Source: Opitutales bacterium | Lineage (GTDB): Bacteria > Verrucomicrobiota > Verrucomicrobiia > Opitutales > Oceanipulchritudinaceae | DNA: 64,000 nucleotides | Reading direction: 5' to 3' | Assembly: GCA_020831485.1 (NCBI GenBank) | Contig: JAFIGG010000004.1 | Location: 1 to 64,000, forward strand | In this document: one piece after another, positions 26,398 to 33,804 of the stretch | How positions within the stretch are numbered: the first letter of the stretch is position 1 | Layout: each line of letters opens with the position of its first letter | Position numbers and translations under genes: made by a program | Notes under the pieces: generated by a model | What the model was told of the DNA's origin: nothing | Database searches by the model: none | What the model saw: the letters and a program-made list of their open reading frames with translations, nothing else

Positions 26398-26568
26398 GCG
26401 GACAACGTCTCCACCACTGACAGTTTTGCTGTGGTTCGGTTAGCAGAAAGGACGAACATAAAGCAGACACAGGCTGCCCAAAACGCAAAAAGCTTCAACC
26501 TGTCTGCCCAAGACCGTAGAGTGCACATGTGTTAAACTGGAGAGACTGAAGCCCACTTGCTACTAATC
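26398..26568 (+). promoter_or_regulatory. Leader of the C1-transfer operon
   Basis: This 171-base leader precedes the six-gene operon. It holds an imperfect inverted repeat, GCAGACACAGG (26463-26473) against CCTGTCTGC (26499-26507), that could fold as a stem with a 25-base loop, and a short palindrome ACTGACAGT (26415-26423). I looked for B12-box, SAM, glycine and tetrahydrofolate riboswitch cores and saw none. No convincing promoter boxes are visible. Confidence 0.35.
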
Positions 26569-27666
26569 ATGCACCTCCTCAACCATACCCCTGCAACCCG
26601 CTCCGAGGTAGAGTCTGTTCTACGCTGTGAATCACCGCAGCGCCCTCCCCTTTTTCTGCCGGCAATTTATGAACACAAGGCCTCGTTCATAGGTTCCAGC
26701 CCCTCTGCGATCTCACGGGACGCGAAGCTGCTGACCAAAGCCCTGCTCGCCGAATTTGAAGCTGTCCAGGCGGATGCTCTCACCGTCGGCGTCGATGTCT
26801 ACAACATTGAGGCCGAAGCCATCGGCTGCAAATTGACCTGCCATGACAGCGACGATTTCAGTATCCCGGGTATAAAACCGGGCGGTCAGGTGCTCCATGT
26901 GGGTGATGACATCAAAAACGCCAAGCTGCCCAATCCACTCATGGATGGCCGCATGCCTGTGAACATTGCCGCAGCCCGCGACATCCGGAAAGCGCTGGGT
27001 GATGCCTTTTGGATCCGTGGGGCCGTCTGTGGGCCTTTCTCGCTGGCCGTTTCACTGGTGGGCGCTGAAGAACTTTTTATGGCTTGTCTCGATGACCCTG
27101 AATGGGTGCAGGATCTTCTCGCCTACACATCCCGCATCGTCCGTGAATTCTCCAAAGCCTATTTGGATGTGGGTGTCGAACTCATCATTTTCGATTCCCA
27201 GGCATCTCCGGATCTGCTTTCGCCCTCAATGTTCAGGCAATTTGTCCTGCCAGCCACTCAGGGATTAATTCAGTGGGCAGCGGATCAGGGTCTGCGCGAC
27301 ATACCTCTGGTAATAGGAGGAAACACGACGCCAATTGCCCAATTGCTGATCAAGACGGGCGCGAACAATCTGCTCTGCGATTTTACCGGTGATCTCGATG
27401 AATGGATTAACCTTTGCCGTTCCCACAACCGGGCACTGCGCAGAAACATCGCTCCAGGGCTCATCGAAAACAATTCAGCTGAGGAAATTTACGCAGCCAC
27501 CAAAGCCGAAGTAGCAAGCTGCATCGATCTGCCGGGTTTTATTCTTGGAACCGCTGTCATCCCTTTCGCAACGCCAACCGAAAAGATTCTCGCCGTAAGG
27601 AAAGCCTGTATCGATTCCTGGAAAAATGCTCCTGAACAGGCTTCAATCCCAAAAGTTGAGTCGTAA
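26569..27666 (+). CDS. Uroporphyrinogen-decarboxylase-fold methyltransferase-like protein lacking zinc ligands
   Basis: This is a 365-residue cytoplasmic TIM-barrel protein of the UroD/MtaA superfamily. I prefer ATG 26569 (MHLLNHTPATRSEVES) to one 12 bases upstream. Its neighbours make a role in corrinoid methyl transfer likelier than haem synthesis, and it lacks the HemE N-terminal RQAGR substrate motif. Text such as GVDVYNIEAEAIGC, RGAVCGPFSLAVSLVGAEELFMAC and IAPGLIENNSAEEIYAATKAEV matches the family. However, the position where MtaA/MtbA enzymes have the zinc ligands HxCG reads PLVIGGNTTP, and the late PGC Cys position reads LGTAVIP, so by my alignment all three ligands are absent. It may bind a methylated donor or corrinoid by another route. 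It is the first gene of the operon. Confidence 0.75.
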   Translation: MHLLNHTPATRSEVESVLRCESPQRPPLFLPAIYEHKASFIGSSPSAISRDAKLLTKALLAEFEAVQADALTVGVDVYNIEAEAIGCKLTCHDSDDFSIPGIKPGGQVLHVGDDIKNAKLPNPLMDGRMPVNIAAARDIRKALGDAFWIRGAVCGPFSLAVSLVGAEELFMACLDDPEWVQDLLAYTSRIVREFSKAYLDVGVELIIFDSQASPDLLSPSMFRQFVLPATQGLIQWAADQGLRDIPLVIGGNTTPIAQLLIKTGANNLLCDFTGDLDEWINLCRSHNRALRRNIAPGLIENNSAEEIYAATKAEVASCIDLPGFILGTAVIPFATPTEKILAVRKACIDSWKNAPEQASIPKVES

Positions 27667-27697
27667 CCCCTTAACCGACAAACCTATCGCCTGATCA

Positions 27698-29278
27698 ATG
27701 ACTTTCGAAGACAAACTGGTCCATCAAAACCAATTCCTTCTCGGAGTCGAATTGGTTTCCACCCGGGGTACATTGGCTGAGTCCAAAGCCGGTCGCACCA
27801 TTCAGTTCTCCCGTGATCTGGCTGCCTCTCCAAAGGTTGACTGGGTATCCATTACGGACAACGCAGGCGGCAATCCCATGCTGGCTCCCGCCGCACTCGG
27901 CAGACCCCATCTGGAAGCAGGCGGAGATGTGGTTATCCACCTTTCCTGCAAAGATTTCAACCGCAATGGCCTTGAATCCGAAGCATGGCACCTTGCAAGT
28001 GAAGGCTTTCACAACCTACTCGTGCTGACAGGTGATGCCGCAGGCAAAGGCATTGCCGGAGGCGCCAAACAGGTCTTTGATATCGACTCGATTGGCCTCC
28101 TGACTCTGCTCCAGCACATGAACGAGGGACTCGATAACACCCGGCCAGGCAGTAAAAAACTTATCCGTCTGGCTCCCACACGCTTCAACTGCGGAGCCGT
28201 GGTAACAAACTTCAAGTTACATGAAAACGAGTTGATTCCCCAGTTGTTGAAGCTCGAGAAAAAAATCGAGGCAGGCGCCCGCTGGGTGATCAATCAGGTC
28301 GGTTACGATGCGCGCAAAATGTCCGAACTGATCGTCTGGATGCAGCAACGGGGGCTGGGAAACATTCCGCTGATCGGTAACGTGTACGTTCTCAATCCGG
28401 CCGTCGCCCGGTTGTTTCGGTCGCAGCGGATACCAGGCGTTGTGATCTCCGACGAACTGGCCGAAATCTGCGAAAACCAGGCCTCCAGCGAAGACAAGGG
28501 TCGCGCCTACTTTCGTGATATGGCGGCACGCCAGGTCGCAATCTACCGAGGGTTAGGCTACCGGGGTGCCTACTTGGGCGGGGTTCACAGCATGGCCGAA
28601 CTCGAACTCCTTCTCGATGCGATTGAAAGCTATGAAGGCTGCGACTGGCGGGAGCTGGTGCCTTCGCTGAGTTACTCCCGTCCAGGCGAATTCTTCTTCT
28701 ACGAGCGCGATGCCGCAACCGGCTTGGCTGACGCCCAACGCGTCAACGCAGACTACCTTGCATCTCTCCAGAAGCGCCCTGCCAGCGCCAATGTGACACT
28801 GAATTACCGCCTGTCCAAATTCACCCACGACCTCATGTTCACGCCTGGGAAAGGACTCTGGAAGCTCGGCGAAAAACTGTGCGCAAATTCCAAAGATCCG
28901 ATGCAGGGTCCGGGCTGGATGCGGTCCATAGAACACGCGGGCAAGAGCCTGATGTTCAAGTGCAAGGACTGCGGCGATTGCTCACTGCCGGATATCGCCT
29001 TCCTCTGCCCGGAATCTTCCTGCGCCAAAAACCAGCGCAACGGTCCCTGCGGAGGCACCCGTGACGGCAAGTGTGAGGTTGAGGATTTCGAATGCATATG
29101 GTCCCGCGCCTACGACCGGCTCAAATACGAAGGCCGCGAACAGGAACTGCTGAACCACGCACCCGTTATTCAAAACCAGTCCCTGCGTGGGAGTTCCAGC
29201 TGGGCGAATACCTGGCTCGACCGCGATCACCTTGCTAACCCAATCAACAACGGCCATCCTCCGGAGGCCAAAACCTGA
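27698..29278 (+). CDS. metF: Methylenetetrahydrofolate reductase fused to a MetV-type cysteine-rich C-terminal domain
   Basis: This is a 526-residue protein in two parts. Residues 1-300 form a MetF-like flavin TIM barrel (LLGVELVSTRG, DWVSITDNAGGNPML, LSCKDFNR, LLVLTGD, FNCGAVVTNF). Residues of about 385-500 carry the MTHFR C-terminal zinc- or iron-sulfur-type domain: CKDCGDC near 422, then CPESSCAKNQRNGPCGG, GKCEV and ECIWSRAY. In acetogens MetF and MetV are separate subunits of one complex, and MetV provides the cysteine-rich part; here they are one chain. The reaction is interconversion of methylene- and methyl-tetrahydrofolate, linking the methyltransferases of this operon to the folate pool. 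Gaps are 31 bases before and 16 after. Confidence 0.88.
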   Translation: MTFEDKLVHQNQFLLGVELVSTRGTLAESKAGRTIQFSRDLAASPKVDWVSITDNAGGNPMLAPAALGRPHLEAGGDVVIHLSCKDFNRNGLESEAWHLASEGFHNLLVLTGDAAGKGIAGGAKQVFDIDSIGLLTLLQHMNEGLDNTRPGSKKLIRLAPTRFNCGAVVTNFKLHENELIPQLLKLEKKIEAGARWVINQVGYDARKMSELIVWMQQRGLGNIPLIGNVYVLNPAVARLFRSQRIPGVVISDELAEICENQASSEDKGRAYFRDMAARQVAIYRGLGYRGAYLGGVHSMAELELLLDAIESYEGCDWRELVPSLSYSRPGEFFFYERDAATGLADAQRVNADYLASLQKRPASANVTLNYRLSKFTHDLMFTPGKGLWKLGEKLCANSKDPMQGPGWMRSIEHAGKSLMFKCKDCGDCSLPDIAFLCPESSCAKNQRNGPCGGTRDGKCEVEDFECIWSRAYDRLKYEGREQELLNHAPVIQNQSLRGSSSWANTWLDRDHLANPINNGHPPEAKT

Positions 29279-29294
29279 ACAAAAAATCCTCCTT

Positions 29295-30236
29295 ATGCCT
29301 TCCACACCCCAAATCAAAATCATCGGTGAACTTATCAACAACGCCTACGCCCGCGCCCGCAAAGCCTGGGAGGCCCGCGACCTGAGCAGCTTCCAGCAAC
29401 TTGCAAGGCTACAGGACGAAGGTGGCGCTGCGGTCATCAACCTTAATATCGATGGGACCCAATCCGTCTCTGTCAGCACCGACGAAATGCTTGAGTTTCT
29501 GCCCAAGCTGATTCCAGCCATTCAGGAGGTCAGTGATATCTGCCTCAGCTTCGACAATCCAAACATCGAATACCACAAGGTCGCACTCAAGGCCTACGAT
29601 CCTTCCAGAGCCCGCGGTAAGGCAGTCCTGAACTCGCTCGCCGCCTCACGCCGCGACCTCAATGCGATGGTCGACCTGATACGTGAATACGACATGCGCT
29701 GCATTGTCATGGCCTCGGAAAAGTTCCTCTCCGGCGGGGGCAGCGCCCAATGCCTGGATCCCAAGGATAGCCACGCCACCGTATTGCAGTTTGTCGATCT
29801 GCTGGCGTCCAAAGCCGATCGTAAACTCGACGACATCATTGTCGATCCGGGCCTTGCCCCTGTCGGTGCCGACACCTATGGACTGGTCAACATTGGTCTC
29901 GACACCATGCGCCTCTGTCAGGAAGACCCCAATCTCAAAGGCATCCACTTCTCGGTCGGGCTGTCCAACTTTGCCTGGGGCACGCCCAACAGCCTGAAAG
30001 CGAAACTGGAACGCGCCTACCTGACCATCGCCGCGCGCTACGGCCTCGACATGGCTCTGGCCAATGTGGAGAAGAACGCCACACCGCTGCCCGAAGGCGA
30101 TCCTCTGGTTTCCGCACTCGAGAGGGCCTTGGAAGAAGGACGCAGACAAGGAGATGAAAGTATCGAAGAAGCCGGCTTCCGTCAGGCGGAAGCAATCATG
30201 GACCTGTGCAATGAGTACCGGAACAATGAAGGCTGA
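29295..30236 (+). CDS. Pterin-binding (DHPS-like) methyltransferase
   Basis: This is a 313-residue cytoplasmic TIM barrel of the pterin-binding family, which includes dihydropteroate synthase and the methyltetrahydrofolate:corrinoid methyltransferases (AcsE, MtgA, MetH pterin domain). I start at ATG 29295, giving MPSTPQIKIIGELINNAYARARKAWE; the match IIGELIN to the IxGExxN start of AcsE-type enzymes supports this. Further family marks are DEGGAAVINLNID, the Asp-Pro-Gly motif IIVDPGLAPVG and HFSVGLSNFAWGTPN, which matches GLSNVSFGLPxR of MeTr enzymes. It should move a methyl group between a corrinoid and tetrahydrofolate. Lack of the DHPS phosphate motif SxRPG speaks against folate biosynthesis. 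The stop overlaps the next start by 11 bases. Confidence 0.85.
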   Translation: MPSTPQIKIIGELINNAYARARKAWEARDLSSFQQLARLQDEGGAAVINLNIDGTQSVSVSTDEMLEFLPKLIPAIQEVSDICLSFDNPNIEYHKVALKAYDPSRARGKAVLNSLAASRRDLNAMVDLIREYDMRCIVMASEKFLSGGGSAQCLDPKDSHATVLQFVDLLASKADRKLDDIIVDPGLAPVGADTYGLVNIGLDTMRLCQEDPNLKGIHFSVGLSNFAWGTPNSLKAKLERAYLTIAARYGLDMALANVEKNATPLPEGDPLVSALERALEEGRRQGDESIEEAGFRQAEAIMDLCNEYRNNEG

Positions 30237-31518
30237 GTCCTCAGGCACGCCGCTTGAGACCCAGCTGCGCAATTGCTCCGCTCCGGTCTGGATCCAGCTC
30301 GGTCAAGCTTTTGACGGTGAAAATGTGAACAAAGACTTTCACCTCGTCTACTCCGAACGCGAAATCCTGTATGCAGGCGAGCAGACTCCGCCAGCAGAGC
30401 TTGTCAAGTCAGGCCAACAAGATGCGGACCTGCTACTGCCAAACCACACGGTCATGCCCGGCCTTATCGAAGCCCATGCCCATCTCTTTCTCGCCGGCGC
30501 TGAACGCGACCCAAGCGTCCGTGCAGAAACCTTAAAACTCGACGCTGAAATTCTGCTGGCTCAAGCCGAAGCCCGTCTGCCCCGCCTGCTGCGCGCCGGC
30601 ATCATCGCCGTGCGCGACGCCGGGGACAAGGACGGTGTCGGACTGGCCCTGCAGGCTCGCTACCGCAGTAACCGGGGAGTACCTATGCCTTATGTCGACA
30701 GCCCAGGACCGGCCATCCACCACAAGGGTCGCTACGGTAAATTCATGGGCGAAGACATGGAAGCACTGGGCGGGATGGAAGCAGCGGTTGCCGACCGCGT
30801 CCAACGCGGTGCCTACCGCATCAAATTGCTGGCCACGGGCATCATCAACTTCGAAAAAGGGGCGGTCACAACACAGCCGCAGATGTCCGCCGAAGAATTG
30901 GTCGCAGCAGCTACAGCGGCCAAAGGCTATGGCAAACAGACCATGGTACACTGTTCCGGCCACTCGGGTGCAGACAATTGTATAGCCGCAAAAGTGGATA
31001 CCATTGAGCATGGCTTTTTCATGGACCGCGATCAACTAGCGCAGATGCGCGACCGCAATATGGCCTGGGTACCCACTTTCGCTCCAGTTCAATTCCAGCT
31101 CGACGCCCCGGAGTGTATCGGCTGGAGTAGCCAGGTCTGTGCCAACCTGCGCCGGATCATCGACGCCCACTCACGCCTGCTGCAGGCAGCCGCGGAACTG
31201 GGTGTCTGCGTAATCGCCGGCAGCGACGCCGGCTCCCATGGAGTACCGCATGCACACGGTTTTTTCGACGAGCTGGAGCAGATGGAACGCGCAGGCTATC
31301 CGACCCTGTCTATCCTCCAATCAGCGACATCCCGAAGCGTGGAGCGGCTCGGTTTCGACCAAGCCATGGGCCGCCTGAAAAAGGGGTATTTACCCCGCTT
31401 CATCCTCAGCGATCGTCCTCTCCTGGACAGCGTCCGCCACCTCCGCTCTGGGGCCACGGTTGTGTTCGACGGCCATATTTTCAGTGGAGGCGATGACGCA
31501 GGACAACCGGGCATGTAA
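30226..31518 (+). CDS. Amidohydrolase (imidazolonepropionase/prolidase-like)
   Basis: This is a 430-residue cytoplasmic metal-dependent hydrolase. I start at ATG 30226, which overlaps the previous stop by 11 bases; a longer frame exists but would run deep into the preceding gene. Two metal-binding signs are clear: PGLIEAHAHLF (HxH near residues 84-86), KLLATG (bridging-Lys region), MVHCSGH, DTIEHGFF and the catalytic Asp in GSDAGSHG. The C-terminal part folds back into the small beta-sandwich (RSGATVVFDGHIF). Embedding between methyltransferase and activator genes suggests that it opens a cyclic or amide bond either in the methylated substrate or in a one-carbon pterin. From memory, the chloromethane (cmu) cluster also includes a hutI-like gene, which would be a precedent. 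The exact substrate is unknown. Confidence 0.8.
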   Translation: MKAESSGTPLETQLRNCSAPVWIQLGQAFDGENVNKDFHLVYSEREILYAGEQTPPAELVKSGQQDADLLLPNHTVMPGLIEAHAHLFLAGAERDPSVRAETLKLDAEILLAQAEARLPRLLRAGIIAVRDAGDKDGVGLALQARYRSNRGVPMPYVDSPGPAIHHKGRYGKFMGEDMEALGGMEAAVADRVQRGAYRIKLLATGIINFEKGAVTTQPQMSAEELVAAATAAKGYGKQTMVHCSGHSGADNCIAAKVDTIEHGFFMDRDQLAQMRDRNMAWVPTFAPVQFQLDAPECIGWSSQVCANLRRIIDAHSRLLQAAAELGVCVIAGSDAGSHGVPHAHGFFDELEQMERAGYPTLSILQSATSRSVERLGFDQAMGRLKKGYLPRFILSDRPLLDSVRHLRSGATVVFDGHIFSGGDDAGQPGM

Positions 31519-31522
31519 AGCG

Positions 31523-33169
31523 ATGGACAAGAATCTCTCCATCAATTCCAGGAGCTGTCAGGCCGTTGTAGGCAAAAGCCTATTCCAGCTGGCCGAAGGC
31601 ATGGGCCTGGCGGTGCCGACTTCCTGCAACCAGCAGGGCAAATGCCATGAATGCCTGATGGAAGTCAGCTCGGGCATGGACTGCCTGACACATCCCGCTG
31701 AACAGGAAACCCGGCTGAAGGAGGGTTTTCGCCTGTCTTGCCTCTGCAAAGTGATTCGCTCCGACGGCCACATCCAAGCCCATACCCTGAACCGCGGGAA
31801 GATGCAGATTGAGGACAAGGCTGTGTTCCTGCCAGGCACAAGCAAAAGGCCACCACTGGACCCCGCCCTTCGGCGTGAGGGTAATGAAATCCGGCTCGAT
31901 GGTGACATCGTCGACAGGGGCAAGGGTCCTATTCTTGGGGTCGCAATCGATCTGGGAACCACCACCGTGGCCCTGCGTGTGCTTGACCTCGAATCGGGGA
32001 AACTGCTGGCCTCTGCAGCCTTTGAAAATCCACAACGATTCGGCGGTTCGGATGTCATGGCCCGAATCCAATACGACACGGATCACCCGGGTCGGCAGCT
32101 TCAGCGCACCCTGCTAGCCTACCTCCGCCACAGCCTGGAGCAAATGCCAATCGATACTGCACGCATTTTCGAATTTGTGATTGCCGCGAATCCGACCATG
32201 CGCGACCTGTTTTTCGGACTGAACGTTCACTCCATCGGACAAAAACCCTACCGCTCAATCACAGAATCCGAGTGGCGGTCAGGGAAACGCAAAACCACCG
32301 CCTTGACCCGTAAAGCAGCTTCGCTGCAGCTTCCCTCCCACCCTCAAGCCAGAGTTTACGGGCTGCCCCTGATCGGCGGCCATGTCGGCGGCGATGCCTC
32401 AGCCTGTCTGCTGGCGATCGAACCACACCGGCGAAAGGAACTGACGGCGATCATGGACCTAGGCACCAACACCGAATTGATCCTTGGCAACCAGGACCGC
32501 TTGATGGTCGCCTCCTGCCCTGCAGGGCCAGCTTTCGAAGGTCGTGGGATAGCCTGCGGCATGGCCGGAGTCGAGGGGGCCATTGCCCGAGTGCGTTACG
32601 AAGATGCGAACGCAAGCTGGCAAAGGGAGGTTATCGGCAACGGTCCCGCTCAAGGCATCTGTGGCTCCGGCCTAATCGACCTGGTCAGCGAGCTACTCCG
32701 CACTGACCAAATGGATTCATTTGGTCGTTTTGGGGACGGGGCTGAACGCGTTGTGATTGACTCCAGATACAATGTTTTTCTCCACAAAAGTGATATCAAC
32801 CAGCTGGCCCAGGCGAAGGGCGCCAACGTAGCCGGGCTAAGGATTGTTGCCCAGCAATACGGAAAGCCATTCGCTGAATGGGATCATTTCTACCTAGCCG
32901 GCGGCTTCGGTCGCCACCTCAATGCAACCGCAGCCAGCAACATGGGTTTAATACCCAACCTTCCTGTATCCAAAATACAATCTCCAGGCAATCTTTCAAT
33001 TGAAGGCGCCACCATTGCCCTTCTGTCTATGACCAAAAGACATGAAATAGAGGCATTGGTGCCCACCATACAGCATATCGAACTTGAAACGGATCCGCAG
33101 TTCTTCGATCACTTTGTTGAGGGCTGTCAATTTGGAATCCTGTCCAATGAACTGGAAGACCTGCCATGA
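31523..33169 (+). CDS. RACo-type reductive activator of corrinoid proteins (2Fe-2S ferredoxin plus ASKHA ATPase)
   Basis: This is a 548-residue protein of the DUF4445/ASKHA family. I start at ATG 31523, four bases after the previous stop; upstream in-frame ATGs lie inside that gene. The N-terminal ferredoxin has Cys35-x5-Cys41-x2-Cys44 and Cys73 (TSCNQQGKCHECL, LSCLC), fitting a plant-type 2Fe-2S cluster. The ASKHA part has ILGVAIDLGTTTVAL near residue 140 and IMDLGTNTELILG, both phosphate loops, and PAGPAFEGRGIACGM. RACo uses ATP to reduce inactive cob(II)alamin to cob(I)alamin in corrinoid iron-sulfur or methyltransferase systems. Its presence is the strongest sign that a corrinoid protein belongs to this pathway, even though none is encoded here. 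Confidence 0.9.
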   Translation: MDKNLSINSRSCQAVVGKSLFQLAEGMGLAVPTSCNQQGKCHECLMEVSSGMDCLTHPAEQETRLKEGFRLSCLCKVIRSDGHIQAHTLNRGKMQIEDKAVFLPGTSKRPPLDPALRREGNEIRLDGDIVDRGKGPILGVAIDLGTTTVALRVLDLESGKLLASAAFENPQRFGGSDVMARIQYDTDHPGRQLQRTLLAYLRHSLEQMPIDTARIFEFVIAANPTMRDLFFGLNVHSIGQKPYRSITESEWRSGKRKTTALTRKAASLQLPSHPQARVYGLPLIGGHVGGDASACLLAIEPHRRKELTAIMDLGTNTELILGNQDRLMVASCPAGPAFEGRGIACGMAGVEGAIARVRYEDANASWQREVIGNGPAQGICGSGLIDLVSELLRTDQMDSFGRFGDGAERVVIDSRYNVFLHKSDINQLAQAKGANVAGLRIVAQQYGKPFAEWDHFYLAGGFGRHLNATAASNMGLIPNLPVSKIQSPGNLSIEGATIALLSMTKRHEIEALVPTIQHIELETDPQFFDHFVEGCQFGILSNELEDLP

Positions 33170-33792
33170 AAGCTTTTGAAACCTGCACAGCTCCGGAAGT
33201 GCCCGAAGCCACATACAAACGATTTCTTCGATTTCCCCCAACGAGAGCCCTTGAAGGAGCGATGGCCGAAGCCGCCGATTGGGCCCGAAACTGGTATGCT
33301 GAATACGGCCGGCCATGGATAGCTCATACAGCTGTTGAGATGGAGATTAAGAACGGTCAGCAACTAGTGGTCGAGGGCTTGCCAATGGGAGATGCTCGCA
33401 TCGCGCAATTCTTTGGCCGGGTATCCGGAGAGGGACGGCTGGTATTTGCCTGTGCGGGGATAGAGGCCGAGCATGAAGCTCAGCGGCTTTGGGATGCAGA
33501 TGAGCCGGATACCTATTACTTTTTAGAAGCATACTCGGCTGCTGTCACTGAATCTCTGCTGACTCGACTGAGGGCTCAACTACAAGCCAGGGAGAGCGCA
33601 CACACCTGGACCTCACACCGATGTCCCGGCCACGGCAAATGGAACATTCTCGACAATCTGCAACTGCTGCGCATCGCGCGCCAATCGCTGGAACTGCCTC
33701 TGGAAGTCGAAGTATTGCAAAGCGGCATGCTGCGTCCTAAGAAGTCGCTACTGGGACTTATGGGGCGCAGGCTTCAGGCGCCCGATGCATGA
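33166..33792 (+). CDS. Stand-alone protein resembling the MetH cobalamin-reactivation domain
   Basis: This is a 208-residue cytoplasmic protein whose start overlaps the RACo stop by ATGA. The C-terminal part reads SHRCPGHGKWNILDNLQLL, then VEVLQSGMLRPKKSLLGLMG. It parallels the MetH activation domain, where a SPGY(G)xWP segment binds SAM and a later LTESxxMxPxxSVSG segment closes the site. The N-terminal half is alpha-helical with RFLRFPPTRALEGAMAEAADWARNWY and VFACAGIEAEHEAQRLWD, matching the helmet-shaped domain core. In MetH this domain uses SAM to remethylate cob(II)alamin; stand-alone forms occur next to corrinoid methyltransferases. Together with RACo it gives the operon two ways to rescue a corrinoid. 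It ends 12 bases from the convergent PP2C gene. Confidence 0.68.
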   Translation: MKAFETCTAPEVPEATYKRFLRFPPTRALEGAMAEAADWARNWYAEYGRPWIAHTAVEMEIKNGQQLVVEGLPMGDARIAQFFGRVSGEGRLVFACAGIEAEHEAQRLWDADEPDTYYFLEAYSAAVTESLLTRLRAQLQARESAHTWTSHRCPGHGKWNILDNLQLLRIARQSLELPLEVEVLQSGMLRPKKSLLGLMGRRLQAPDA

Positions 33793-33804
33793 AAGCAAAA
33801 AGGC

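Noticed and set aside
26398-26568. Possible B12, SAM, glycine or tetrahydrofolate riboswitch before the C1-transfer operon
   Set aside because: A GGAGAGAC-like stretch and an imperfect stem are present, but no conserved riboswitch core could be matched.
26569-27666. Reading the first operon gene as haem-synthesis HemE
   Set aside because: The N-terminal RQAGR-type substrate motif is missing and the neighbours are corrinoid/folate genes.
29295-30236. Reading the pterin-binding gene as dihydropteroate synthase (folP)
   Set aside because: No SxRPG phosphate motif; GLSNFAWGTPN and operon partners fit a methyltransferase.
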